From Alcanivorax hongdengensis A-11-3 (lineage in GTDB: Bacteria > Pseudomonadota > Gammaproteobacteria > Pseudomonadales > Alcanivoracaceae), in contig NZ_AMRJ01000024.1 in the NCBI RefSeq assembly GCF_000300995.1, forward strand, positions 1-52,502: DNA of 52,502 bases, read 5' to 3'. Shown in pieces: positions 7,599 to 16,202 of this stretch. The position numbers and the translations under genes were made by a program. The notes beneath the pieces are model-generated. The model was not told the DNA's origin. It saw nothing but the letters and a program-made list of their open reading frames with translations, and made no database searches. The first letter of the stretch is position 1, and every line of letters starts with the position of its first letter.

Positions 7599-8082
7599 GT
7601 TCGGCCTTCCACAGTTGTCGGGGAGTAAAGGCATGGGCGGACAGCATGGTCAGCACCACGGCCACGGCAAATGCCAGGATGCCCGGCGCCGGTTGCACCT
7701 GGGCCAGCCGGTCAAAGCGCACCAGTGCTGCCAGCATCGCCACCACGAAGACATCCAGCATGGACCAGCGCCCGATCCAGTAGACCAGCCGGTAGGCCCG
7801 GGTGCTGGCCAGCGGGTTGTCTTCCCGCTCGGCCCGCCAGTAGATCACCGCCAGCACCAGCACCTTGAAAATCGGCACCAACAGGCTGGCCACAAACACA
7901 ATCAGGGCAATGCCGGGCATGCCTGCCTCGAACAGTTGCCAGACGCCACCGGCGATGGTGCTGGCATGACTGCGGCCAGCCTGGGTGACGGCCATGATCG
8001 GCAACAGGTTGGCGGGCAACAGCCACAGGGCGGCGGCGATCAGCAACGCCCAGGCGGTGAGACGTTCACGGGCCGGGCGCAT
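7585..8082 (-). CDS. PqiA-domain membrane protein (second half)
   Basis: A 165-residue protein with about four transmembrane segments. It matches the second repeat of PqiA/LetA: the pattern WQLFEAGMPGIALIVF and then YWIGRWSMLDVFVVAML is the hallmark of the family. It lacks any zinc-ribbon cysteines. Overlaps with the preceding gene (8066-8082) and the following one (7585-7598) indicate tight translational coupling. In E. coli both PqiA halves are in one polypeptide; here they are separate and presumably assemble as a heterodimer in the inner membrane to feed the MCE protein. Confidence 0.85.
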   Translation of the reverse strand: MRPARERLTAWALLIAAALWLLPANLLPIMAVTQAGRSHASTIAGGVWQLFEAGMPGIALIVFVASLLVPIFKVLVLAVIYWRAEREDNPLASTRAYRLVYWIGRWSMLDVFVVAMLAALVRFDRLAQVQPAPGILAFAVAVVLTMLSAHAFTPRQLWKAEHGNS

Positions 8083-8710
8083 GTTGAGCCTCCAGCTGGC
8101 GCTGCAGTTGTTCCGGCTGTGCCAGGGTCTCGACGATCAGGCGCAGCACCACCGCCACCACCAGACAGAACAGGCCGGGCCCCGGCGTCACCGTGGCCAG
8201 ATCGCCCAGCTTGGTCATGGCAATCAGGATGCCGAGCAGAAAGATATCGGTCATGGCCCACTCACGGCTGTGCCGGTACAGGGTCATCCAGGGGCGGGCC
8301 GGCATGGGTTGCTGGCGGTGCGCCGCCCACAGCAGCCGCCCGGCGGACAGCAGATTGATCAGCGGCATGATGATCAGGGTAAACAGCAACAGCAATCCGG
8401 CGGGCAGATACAGGCCGTGCATCAGTGCCACCACGCTATCGAGCAGGCTGGCATGGCGATCCAGGCCCAGCTTGTCCAGCTTTAGCAAGGGCTGGGTCAG
8501 GGCCGGCACCCACAGCACCGCCGAGGCCAGTGTCAGCGCCAGTAGCGGCTCCGGCTTGAGTGACCAGGCACCGCTGAGCTGGCAATCACAGCGCGGACAA
8601 CGCCAACTGCCCCGCGCCGACATGGCCGGCCGGGGCAGTTGCGTGCCGCAATCCGGGCACGCCAGCAGGGTTGCGCTTTTTTGCGTTTGCGTGGGCACGG
8701 GCCTCTCCAT
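8066..8710 (-). CDS. PqiA-domain membrane protein with zinc ribbon (first half)
   Basis: A 214-residue protein. A zinc ribbon lies at the N-terminus with Cys pairs C18-P-D-C21 and C38-P-R-C41. Four transmembrane segments follow, with the PqiA signature WAMTDIFLLGILIAMTKL near residues 160-177. This corresponds to the first half of PqiA/LetA. The start at 8710 was preferred to an upstream in-frame codon at 8767 because the ribbon then starts at the usual distance. First gene of the pqi-like operon; a REP-like hairpin lies upstream. Role in envelope lipid transport is from family knowledge; E. coli pqi genes respond to paraquat, but nothing here shows that. Confidence 0.85.
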   Translation of the reverse strand: MERPVPTQTQKSATLLACPDCGTQLPRPAMSARGSWRCPRCDCQLSGAWSLKPEPLLALTLASAVLWVPALTQPLLKLDKLGLDRHASLLDSVVALMHGLYLPAGLLLLFTLIIMPLINLLSAGRLLWAAHRQQPMPARPWMTLYRHSREWAMTDIFLLGILIAMTKLGDLATVTPGPGLFCLVVAVVLRLIVETLAQPEQLQRQLEAQHAPGP

Positions 8711-8876
8711 GGGTATCAGTCCAGCATAGACCGTAATGGAGAAACGCGACGTTGAGAATATTGGCAATTTTACCGGGTTTTAAAAACCCGTCTTTGAACG
8801 CACCCGGCTGCCCCCCTTCGCAAGGGGAGCCGTCACAGGACAGGCCCGTATACTGTTCACTGGAGCTCGGGGTCAC

Positions 8877-8946
8877 TGTGGGAGCGTGCTTGCACGCGAA
8901 GGGAGCATGCTGACGTCAAGGCTTCGCGTGCAAGCACGCTCCCACA
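8877..8946. repeat. REP-like palindrome, perfect 25-bp arms
   Basis: Arms 8877-8901 and 8922-8946 are perfect complements with a 20-nt loop. The arm opens TGTGGGAGCGTGCTTGCACG, close to the well-known Pseudomonas REP core. It lies in the 283-bp gap between the helicase gene end and the pqi-like operon; no gene is seen in that gap. Confidence 0.85.
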
Positions 8947-8993
8947 AAAACATACGACCTGGATGAACCCCGTCAAAAACGGCGCCGGCTTTA

Positions 8994-10376
8994 TCAGTCC
9001 AGCGGGCCGGGGTTCTTTTTGCGTTTGACGGTGGCGTAACCGCCCTGGGTATCCGGCGCGGCGGGTTTGTTGCTGCGGCCCGTGGGGGCTTTTTGCGCGG
9101 CACCGGCGGCCTTTTTCTTCAGCGGTTTCTTGCCGGCGGGCTTCTTGATGCCCTTTTTGGCATCGGCCTTTTTCTTCATTTTTTTCTTTTTGCTGCCGGC
9201 GGCCTTGCCGTTGGACTTGAGGTTCTTGGGCCCCAGGAAGTCGCCGCGCAGGGCATCGATCAGGCGATACTCGAAATTCTGCCGCAGGTAACGCTGAATG
9301 CTGGCCATCAGGTTCCATTCGTGGGCCGCGATCAGGGAAATGGCGGTGCCCTCACCACCGACTCGGCCGGTACGTCCGATGCGGTGTACGTACTCGTCAC
9401 CGCTGCGAGGCATATCGAAATTGATCACCAGATCCAGGCCGTCCACATGGATACCGCGGGCCGCCACATCGGTGGCCACCAGCACCCGCACGCCGCCGCT
9501 CTTGAGGCGGTCCATGGCCAGCTTGCGGTCTTTCTGATCCTTGTCGCCGTGCAGGGTAAAAACCGTCAGGGCGTTGGTGCGCAGAATACCGCCCAGGCGA
9601 TCCGCCTGTTCACGGGTATTAGTGAAGATCACCGCCTTGTTGAAGGGCTCATGGGCCAGCAGCCACTGCACCAGGCGCTCCTTGTGGGCCACGTTGTCGG
9701 CGGTGATGATCTGCTGGACCACGGCTTCGTTGAGGTCACGCACGGAATCCAGGATCAGGGATTTGGGCTGGCGCAGCACCGATTCCACCATTTTCTGCAT
9801 GGCGTTGCCGCCACCGGTGGCAGAGAACAGCAGGGTCTGGCGGGCCTCCCGGCACTCGCCGGCCAGGCGCAGCACATCGTCGCCAAAGCCCATGTCGAGC
9901 ATGCGATCGGACTCATCCAGAATCAGCACTTCCAGGTCCTGCAGGCGCAGGTTGCCGGCTTCCAGATGCTCGATCAGGCGCCCCGGCGTGCCAATCAGGA
10001 TTTCCGGGTTCTTGCGCATTCTGGCCGCCTGCACCTTGAAGTCCTCGCCGCCGGTAACCAGCTCCGCCTTGATGAAGGTATAGCGCGCCAGCGCTTCCAC
10101 CTGCTTGAGGGTCTGCTGGGCCAGCTCACGGGTGGGCAGCAGAATCAGGGCGCGGGTATCGGTGCGCGGGCGTGAGTGCTGCATCAGCTGGTGCAGCAAC
10201 GGCAGCAGGAAGGCCGCGGTCTTGCCGCTGCCGGTGCGGGCTACCACGCGCAGGTCGTGGCCGGCCAGGGCGTCCGGAATGGCGGCGGTCTGCACCGGCG
10301 TGGGGGTGGTGATATCCAGCTCGTCGAGGGCCCGAATCAGGCGCTCATGCAGGTTCAGATCGGCAAACGAGGACAT
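8994..10376 (-). CDS. DEAD-box ATP-dependent RNA helicase
   Basis: A 460-residue helicase. All core motifs are present: Q motif region (TPTPVQ, 24-29), Walker A ARTGSGKT (46-53), PTRELA, TPGR, motif II as DESD instead of DEAD, SAT, and HRIGRTGR near the end of domain two. The final 60-70 residues are a lysine/alanine-rich basic tail (KKKKMKKKADAKK) likely to bind RNA, as in RhlE/SrmB-type proteins. The start at 10376 (MSSFADLN) was chosen over the longer frame because DEAD-box proteins begin just before the F-x-x-L motif. It probably acts in ribosome assembly or RNA turnover. Monocistronic as far as can be seen. Confidence 0.93.
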   Translation of the reverse strand: MSSFADLNLHERLIRALDELDITTPTPVQTAAIPDALAGHDLRVVARTGSGKTAAFLLPLLHQLMQHSRPRTDTRALILLPTRELAQQTLKQVEALARYTFIKAELVTGGEDFKVQAARMRKNPEILIGTPGRLIEHLEAGNLRLQDLEVLILDESDRMLDMGFGDDVLRLAGECREARQTLLFSATGGGNAMQKMVESVLRQPKSLILDSVRDLNEAVVQQIITADNVAHKERLVQWLLAHEPFNKAVIFTNTREQADRLGGILRTNALTVFTLHGDKDQKDRKLAMDRLKSGGVRVLVATDVAARGIHVDGLDLVINFDMPRSGDEYVHRIGRTGRVGGEGTAISLIAAHEWNLMASIQRYLRQNFEYRLIDALRGDFLGPKNLKSNGKAAGSKKKKMKKKADAKKGIKKPAGKKPLKKKAAGAAQKAPTGRSNKPAAPDTQGGYATVKRKKNPGPLD

Positions 10377-10432
10377 AGGTCTAGGCACTCCGCTATCAAG
10401 GCGGGCATTGTACCGGTTATCCGCACTGCGAG

Positions 10433-10663
10433 TTAATTTTCCGTCGCCATGGGGCCGATGCGGGCAAAGCGCGGCTGGGTCTTGCCGTCGCGCTCCACGC
10501 TTTCGGTGAACATGGCCAGCGGCCGCACCCACAGGGCCCGGTCGCCATAGAGCGGCCGGTAGACCACCAGGGTGTCACCGGTTTCCGAATGGGTGGCGGT
10601 GCCGATGACCTGGTATTCGTTGCCCTTGAAGTGTCGGTAGCGGCCCGGCAGCAATTCACTCAT
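10433..10663 (-). CDS. DUF1653-family small protein
   Basis: A 76-residue protein starting MSELLPGRYRHFKGNEYQV. The pattern PGRYRHFKG-x-YxV, VVYRPLYGD and LWVRPLxMF is the DUF1653 signature; function unknown, fold probably a small beta barrel. Its start overlaps the stop of the upstream hydrolase gene (10656) by 8 bp, so it is co-translated with it. Confidence 0.88.
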   Translation of the reverse strand: MSELLPGRYRHFKGNEYQVIGTATHSETGDTLVVYRPLYGDRALWVRPLAMFTESVERDGKTQPRFARIGPMATEN

Positions 10664-11369
10664 GGTCGCCGCTCCGGTTACCCCGGGCCAGTCGTTCGGC
10701 AATGGCCGCCAGCACCTGGGGATTCCAGGGCAGGCCCACGTGGGTGCCGCTCACTTCCACGTTCTCGGTGTTGTCCGCCTCTTCTTCCAGACTGCACTGC
10801 CAGGAGACAATGCCGTCTTCGCGGGTATAGATGGCGGTGCAGGGCACCGGCGGCGCCTGAATGCGCTCGCGGAAGGCGTCCAGGTCCGGGCCAGGCCGGC
10901 AGGGATTGAACAGGGCAAACAGCGACGACACATTGTTGGCACTGGGGTCGCCATTGATGGGGCTGCCCAGGGTGAACACCTGGCTGACCTTGTCCGGCCA
11001 GGCCCGGGCCAGCTCACGGGCGAATACGCCACCCAGGCTCCAGCCCACCAGGGCCACGGGCTGGCCATGCCGGGCCGCCACCGCATGCAGCTGGCTGACC
11101 AGCAGTTCCTTGCGCTGGCGATTCATGCCCAGGTTAGTGCCCTGGGCCCAGCCGTAGCTGGTGTAGTTGAGTTTGGCCAGCGCCCGACGCAGCGGGCGAG
11201 TGGTCACATCACTGGCCCCGAAGCCGGGCAGCACCAGGACCGGCTGGCCCTCGCCGCGGGGCAGGGTACGATGATCGAGGCCGCGCAGCAGGTAGCGACC
11301 GTAGCTGAGCGCCGCCCGACTCTCCCCCAGTAACAGGGACAGCGACGGCGCGGAAAGGGATTTATCCAT
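10656..11369 (-). CDS. Alpha/beta-hydrolase, lipase-like
   Basis: A 237-residue alpha/beta-hydrolase. The strand-turn VLVLPGFGAS is near residue 44, the nucleophile elbow GWSLGG (Ser near residue 109) and the DGIVSWQ stretch (acid near residue 190), with GTHVGLPWNP giving the catalytic histidine (about 209). The early PGFGASD motif and the GS-PI element after the elbow are typical of bacterial triacylglycerol-lipase or PGAP1-like hydrolases. No clear signal peptide, so it is probably cytoplasmic. In operon with the DUF1653 gene. Substrate unknown. Confidence 0.85.
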   Translation of the reverse strand: MDKSLSAPSLSLLLGESRAALSYGRYLLRGLDHRTLPRGEGQPVLVLPGFGASDVTTRPLRRALAKLNYTSYGWAQGTNLGMNRQRKELLVSQLHAVAARHGQPVALVGWSLGGVFARELARAWPDKVSQVFTLGSPINGDPSANNVSSLFALFNPCRPGPDLDAFRERIQAPPVPCTAIYTREDGIVSWQCSLEEEADNTENVEVSGTHVGLPWNPQVLAAIAERLARGNRSGDHE

Positions 11370-11473
11370 GACAGATTTCCTGCGTGGTTTGTCCGCAGCA
11401 TAACCGCCCCCCCACCATGATCAAGGACTGAAATGCCCGCACTCGCCGTCATGCTGCCAATGCGGGCCGGGGG

Positions 11474-12949
11474 TTAACCGACCTCGTATTCCTCCAGCTT
11501 GAAGTGGCGCATACCCAGCGCGTACTCGGTGGCCAGGCCCGGGAACAGGGTATGGTTTTCACCGTGTTCATCCAGGTACCAGCTCTGGCAGCCGGAGGTC
11601 CAGGAGGTATAGCGCATGCGGTGTTGCAGCTTCTCGTGCCAGTGATCCAGCACCGGCCGCTTGACGTTCACATAGCCCAGCCCCTGGTCGAGCACGGTTT
11701 TCACCGCCTGGGTGATGTAGTCCGCCTGGGCCTCGGTGTAGATCAGCACCGAGGTATGCCCCGGCCCGGTGTTGGGCCCCAGCATCATGAAGAAATTGGG
11801 AATGCCGTTGATGGCCACGCCCTTGTAGGCCTTGCCACCGGGCCGGGACCACAGGTCCGCCAGGGTCACATCATCGAGACCGTGAATCTCGAACGGCGGG
11901 TTGGTGATATCCACCCGGAAGCCGGTGGCCAGCACCACCGCATCCACATCGAAGGTCTCCCCCTTGTCGGTCTTGAGGCCGGTTTCGGTAAAGGAGGCAA
12001 TGCCATCGGTGATCACCTGCACATTGTCCTGCTGCACCGCCGGGTAATAATCACTGGAGAACAGCACCCGCTTGCAGCCGATGTGAAAGGTGGGGGTGAG
12101 CTTTTCCCGCAGGGCCGGGTCCTTGACCTTTTTCAGGTTACTGCGGGCGGCGGCTTCCAGCAGTTTCTGCAGCGGCGAATCCAGGATCACCATGGGCGCG
12201 AACACCAGTTCGGTAAGCGCCAGGATGCCGCCGCGCAGGCCTTTCTGTACCAATGGGAAACGGTGAAACAGTTTTTTGGCGCCTTCGCTGATGGACGGGT
12301 CCACCTTGGGCACGATCCAGGGCGCCGTGCGCTGAAACAGCACCAGCTCTTCCACGTCCGGCTGGATGGCCGGCACCACCTGGATGGCGCTGGCGCCGGT
12401 TCCCACCACCGCGATGCGTTTGCCACGCACATCAAAATTGCGATCCCAGCGGGCGGTGTGCATGACCTTGCCGGTGTACAGCTCGCGACCGGGCAGGTTC
12501 GGCTCGCTGGGGTTGACCAGCCCACCCACGGCGGACACCACCAGCCGTGCGCTGTAATGCTGCCCGTCGGCATTGCGCAACCGCCACTGGCCGGCGCTGG
12601 CATCGAACGTCCCGGCGACGATTTCCTCACCGAATTTCAGGTGCGGGCGCAGGCCGTACTTGTCCACGCAATGGTGGATGTAGCCCTCGATCTCGTCGGA
12701 GCTGGAATAGGCGGTGCTCCAGTCCGGGTTGGGCTCGAAGGAATAGGAATACAGGTGCGACGGCACGTCGCAGGCACAACCCGGGTAGACATTGTCGCGC
12801 CAGGTGCCGCCCACATCATCGGCCTGCTCCAGGATGATGAAGTTGTCGATGCCGGCATGCTTGAGGGCAATGCCCATATTGACGCCGGAAAACCCGCTAC
12901 CGACGATGATGACATCATAGCGGTGGCCACTGTCGTTGGTGTTGCTCAT
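11474..12949 (-). CDS. Flavin-containing Baeyer-Villiger-type monooxygenase
   Basis: A 491-residue FAD- and NADPH-dependent monooxygenase. The FAD Rossmann motif is IVGSGFSG (about 14-21), the NADP motif VVGTGAS is near residue 180, between them the BVMO fingerprint YTGKVMHTARWD, and VLATGF near residue 330. YPGCACDVPSHLYSYSF is the group typical of cyclohexanone/phenylacetone-type BVMOs. Such enzymes insert oxygen next to ketones, giving esters. The start at 12949 has ribosome site GGGAGGG; the longer frame upstream is not supported. It stands alone; a role in ketone or hydrocarbon oxidation is inference. Confidence 0.9.
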   Translation of the reverse strand: MSNTNDSGHRYDVIIVGSGFSGVNMGIALKHAGIDNFIILEQADDVGGTWRDNVYPGCACDVPSHLYSYSFEPNPDWSTAYSSSDEIEGYIHHCVDKYGLRPHLKFGEEIVAGTFDASAGQWRLRNADGQHYSARLVVSAVGGLVNPSEPNLPGRELYTGKVMHTARWDRNFDVRGKRIAVVGTGASAIQVVPAIQPDVEELVLFQRTAPWIVPKVDPSISEGAKKLFHRFPLVQKGLRGGILALTELVFAPMVILDSPLQKLLEAAARSNLKKVKDPALREKLTPTFHIGCKRVLFSSDYYPAVQQDNVQVITDGIASFTETGLKTDKGETFDVDAVVLATGFRVDITNPPFEIHGLDDVTLADLWSRPGGKAYKGVAINGIPNFFMMLGPNTGPGHTSVLIYTEAQADYITQAVKTVLDQGLGYVNVKRPVLDHWHEKLQHRMRYTSWTSGCQSWYLDEHGENHTLFPGLATEYALGMRHFKLEEYEVG

Positions 12950-13227
12950 CGGTCTGCCCTCCCTGGTACACGCACATTGTTCAGATTTTCTCTGGCAGCT
13001 TAGCGCCATGCCCAGCCCCATGATGCGCCCGGTAAACAACGGTTACCAATGGCTGCACAGCAGCAACATGACTGGCGCACAACCGCACTTCGGGTAGGCT
13101 TGCAGGATGCGCAGAATGTAAATCGGCGTAACAGGATGGAACCGGCCCGCCGCAGGCCGGGTCATAACCGCCCAGAACCGCCGGCCACCGGGGCCGGCCC
13201 TGACTGCGCTTAGCAAGGAGTTCATTC

Positions 13228-13803
13228 ATGGTATTACAGGTACGTATGTTGCTGGCCGCCCTGTTGATGGCACTGGCCGCCACCGTTTCTGCCGATGACG
13301 CCAAACCGGTATTCGGCTGGGTGGAGAAGGTCAACCTGGAACCCTGGGGCGTGGAGGTGAAGGCCAAGCTCGACAGTGGCGCGCTGACCTCTTCCCTGCA
13401 TGCCAAAAACATCGAGATCTTCAAGAAGGACGGCCACCACTGGGTGCGTTTCACCGTGGATGTGGTGGACAAGGCCACCGGCAAGGAAGTGGAAAAGACC
13501 TTCGAACGCCCCCGCTACCGCCGGGTTCTGGTACGCGGTGCCGGCGGTGTGGACCACCGCCCGGTGGTGATGATGAATATCTGCGTGGCCAATACCATTC
13601 ACCGCGAGCAGTTCACCCTGCAGGACCGCAGCGACATGATCTACCCGATGCTGATCGGCCGTCGCACCCTGCAGCATCTGGGCGTCATCGACGTGACCCA
13701 GACCTTCGAGCACCCGCCCACCTGTACCAAGGATTCAGAGGTGCGCATGCACGAAGAGCAGGATGACGAGGACATTCGCGACGAGGAACCCGACGCCGAA
13801 TAA
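13228..13803 (+). CDS. Secreted retropepsin-like (RimK/'ATP-dependent zinc protease' family) protein
   Basis: A 191-residue protein with a clear signal peptide (hydrophobic residues 7-21, cut near SADDA). The family signature AKLD49SGALTSSLHA carries the D-S-G of retropepsin-like aspartic proteases; the PF05618 family was once annotated as ATP-dependent zinc protease. The tail is strongly acidic (residues 170-191). Ribosome site AAGGAG precedes the ATG. It converges on rdgC with only 7 bp between stops. The periplasmic substrate is unknown. Confidence 0.85.
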   Translation: MVLQVRMLLAALLMALAATVSADDAKPVFGWVEKVNLEPWGVEVKAKLDSGALTSSLHAKNIEIFKKDGHHWVRFTVDVVDKATGKEVEKTFERPRYRRVLVRGAGGVDHRPVVMMNICVANTIHREQFTLQDRSDMIYPMLIGRRTLQHLGVIDVTQTFEHPPTCTKDSEVRMHEEQDDEDIRDEEPDAE

Positions 13804-13810
13804 GGGCGGC

Positions 13811-14716
13811 TTATTGCGCCCCGATTTCAAAGTACTCGTAAAGGCTGTCCAGGGCATCGCGCAAGACGGTGCCCTGCAGCGTCATCTGCGCCTGCAGTTC
13901 TGCCACCGCATCGTCCGCCTCCAGGGCATCGATATTTTCCTTTAGCTGGTCCAGCGGCCGGATGCGCTTGATCTCCAGCTTGTCGTTCACATCCAGCTCC
14001 ATGGCGTCCTGCCAGGCCAGATTCACCCGTACCGCCACCATGCCGGTATCCAGGTGGGCGAGAATTTCCTCCTGGCCCAGATCCACGGCGGTGAAGCGTA
14101 CTGCGGCGCCCTCGTCCTTGGTGCCCTTGAGCTCACAACGGTCTCCCAGGGTATAGCCCTCCGGCAGCAGTGACGGCTTGCGCAGCCAGTTGCTGAAACT
14201 GGTGTAGGGCGCCGCCTTGGGGGCCGGGTAGGTGACCGGCAGGGTACCCAGTGCCTTGCGCAGGCTGGCCACCACTTCCTCGGCGCGCGGGGCCGAGGCG
14301 CTGTCCACCAGGATGCGCCGCCGCCGGGTATCGATCAGCACGCCGGTGCGCCGTGAGCGGGTAAAGGCGCGCGGCATCAGTTCGAAGGTGATCTGTTCCT
14401 TGAGCTCGGCCTTCTCCTTGCGGCCCACCTTGCGGCCTTCTTCCTGCTGGATCAGCTCCACTTTTTCGTCCAGCACTTCCTTGATCACCGGGCCCGGCAA
14501 CAGGCGGGCGGTTTCCTGATGCATGCAGTAGATAAAGCCATCCACTTCATAGGCCATCGGGTCCTGGCCCTTGAGCGGCGGCACAAAGCCATCGGTGCGC
14601 TGGGTCTGGGAGCCACAGGGCTGGCAGCGATGGTTGTCCAGCGCCTCTTCCAGCTCGGCCACGGACCAGCCGAAAGCCTCGTCACCAACAAACACCGCCA
14701 GGTTTCTGATCCACAT
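13811..14716 (-). CDS. rdgC: Recombination-associated protein RdgC
   Basis: A 301-residue DNA-binding protein that forms a ring around duplex DNA and restrains RecA. The start MWIRNL matches the family N-terminus (MWFKNL), so the ATG at 14716 is preferred to the GTG at 14728. Hallmarks are GFVPPLKG (about 40), GRKVGRKEK, the SRRTGVLIDTRRRRILVDSASA block and WLRKPSLLPEGYTLGDRCELK. Length is normal. Converges with the retropepsin-like gene. It is monocistronic. Confidence 0.95.
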   Translation of the reverse strand: MWIRNLAVFVGDEAFGWSVAELEEALDNHRCQPCGSQTQRTDGFVPPLKGQDPMAYEVDGFIYCMHQETARLLPGPVIKEVLDEKVELIQQEEGRKVGRKEKAELKEQITFELMPRAFTRSRRTGVLIDTRRRRILVDSASAPRAEEVVASLRKALGTLPVTYPAPKAAPYTSFSNWLRKPSLLPEGYTLGDRCELKGTKDEGAAVRFTAVDLGQEEILAHLDTGMVAVRVNLAWQDAMELDVNDKLEIKRIRPLDQLKENIDALEADDAVAELQAQMTLQGTVLRDALDSLYEYFEIGAQ

Positions 14717-14947
14717 AATGCATTCCACAGGCAGGCCACGGCCGGCGGGCCATGGCGAAAATCGGGGGGCGGCATATGCCGCGTCGGGCCGGCAACGGTA
14801 GCGAAATGCCGTCAGCCGCTCAAGCCCTGGTTTGGCTGAATCGGGCAGGGATTGAACAATAGGGAGAGAACGCTACCAGGCGGGGCGCCCGATAGCGACA
14901 ACCGGCAGACAGCGGTGCCTGATCAGCACCGCAGATCAGAAAAGGGC

Positions 14948-15232
14948 CTAGTTACCGGCGTACAGCCGGCGCCCCAGGGATTCCAGCTCCGGCTCCATCT
15001 GTTGCCAGGCATCTTCCATGACCAGACCATCCGAGCCGGCCAGTTCACGGACCTCATCGAGCCGTTGCTGCACGTCCATCAACAGCTCCTCCAGCGACAG
15101 GCGGTGACGTTCGGCCTCCACCTCCACATCGCCTTCTTCACTGGCGGCGCGCATTTCCAGGCCGTCCAGTTCCTCTTCCAGTTCATCAAGCTTGGACTTG
15201 ATGGCCGCGATCAATGATTTACCGGATTGCAT
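14948..15232 (-). CDS. Hypothetical coiled-coil protein
   Basis: A 94-residue acidic protein starting MQSGKSLIAAIKSKLDELEE. Nearly the whole chain is predicted helix with leucine/isoleucine spacing suggesting a coiled coil (LDELEEELDGLE, ELLMDVQQRLDEVREL). Ribosome site GGAGGAG is good. I do not recognise a family. It lies between rdgC and the dioxygenase gene, on the same strand as both, 94 bp before the dioxygenase stop. Confidence 0.75.
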   Translation of the reverse strand: MQSGKSLIAAIKSKLDELEEELDGLEMRAASEEGDVEVEAERHRLSLEELLMDVQQRLDEVRELAGSDGLVMEDAWQQMEPELESLGRRLYAGN

Positions 15233-15326
15233 GGCCACTCCTCCTGCACGGATGTGCGCTGAAAAGACGTTTTCAGAGTGGCCCTGTGCCACGGCCAGCG
15301 TCAAGCCATGCCGACCAGCGGTCGGG

Positions 15327-16112
15327 CTACCACAACAGGGAGCTGACCTGTACCGCCCCCATGGCGCCCTGGAAAATCCTGTCCGCCGGACGCCCGGCGG
15401 CACCGGCACAGACCATCAACGGCATCAGGTGCTCTTCCCTGGGGTGGCTGACAGCGCCCCCGGGGGCCCGTCGCCAGTCGACCAGGGCCGCTTCACGCTG
15501 CGCGGCCGACAGGGTCGGGTCCGTGCAGGTACTGGCCAGCCATTGCTCAAACTGCCGATTGGCCTGCAGCCCCGCCTCGTCGCCCCGCCCCATCAGCACC
15601 GGCATATTGTGAAACGACGAACCGGAGCCAATCAGCATCACGTCATCGCCCAACAGCGGCGCCAGCGCCCGGCCCATGGCCAGGTGCGCGGCCGGGTCCA
15701 GGCTGTGCATCAGCGACAGTTGCACCACCGGTACCGACGCGTCCGGGTAGAGCAGGGTCAAGGGCACGAACATGCCATGGTCAAAGCCGCGTTGCGGGTC
15801 CACCGTGGTCGGCATGCCGGCATCGGTCAACGCCGAGGCCAGCCGTTCGGCCAGTACGGGCTCACCGCTGGCCGGATAGCGCAGGGAATAGGCCGGCTCC
15901 GGAAAGCCGTAATAGTCATACATCAGTGAGGGGTTGGCGGCGCCGGTCAGACACGGTTGCGCCGTTTCCCAGTGGGCACTGACCAGCACGATAGCCCGTG
16001 GCCGAGGTAGCGCCGAGGCCAGCTCCCTGAGAGAGGCCACCAGTGCCCGGTGCCCCGGATCGCCCAGCAAGGGCAGGGGGCCACCGCCGTGGGTGAGATA
16101 AACCGTTGCCAT
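15327..16112 (-). CDS. LigB-type class III extradiol dioxygenase (DODA-like)
   Basis: A 261-residue enzyme of the 4,5-DOPA dioxygenase/LigB family. Metal-binding histidines are visible in THGGGPLPL (about 8), SAHWE (about 46), FDHGMFVPL (about 112) and SHPREEHLMPL (about 225-233). Such enzymes open aromatic catechol rings using Fe(II) or Zn(II). The start at 16112 was chosen because family members begin a few residues before the first THGG. It precedes the unrelated hypothetical gene and follows a GNAT gene on the same strand. No aromatic pathway genes lie near, so substrate is unknown. Confidence 0.88.
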   Translation of the reverse strand: MATVYLTHGGGPLPLLGDPGHRALVASLRELASALPRPRAIVLVSAHWETAQPCLTGAANPSLMYDYYGFPEPAYSLRYPASGEPVLAERLASALTDAGMPTTVDPQRGFDHGMFVPLTLLYPDASVPVVQLSLMHSLDPAAHLAMGRALAPLLGDDVMLIGSGSSFHNMPVLMGRGDEAGLQANRQFEQWLASTCTDPTLSAAQREAALVDWRRAPGGAVSHPREEHLMPLMVCAGAAGRPADRIFQGAMGAVQVSSLLW

Positions 16113-16202
16113 GGAAGACTCCCGCGATTGATGGACCCAGCATAAGCTCAAGGCATGGGCGAACCCATCCAGCCAGTCGCGCCATCCCATGGGGTTTTCT
16201 GA

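Noticed and set aside
11474..12949. Monooxygenase as the long-chain alkane oxygenase AlmA
   Set aside because: AlmA-type proteins have RYPGIRSDSD near the N-terminus; this one has YPGCACDVPSHLYSYSF, the BVMO form.
11504..13003. 499-codon frame antisense to the monooxygenase
   Set aside because: Shadow of a clear BVMO gene with all FAD and NADP motifs on the other strand.
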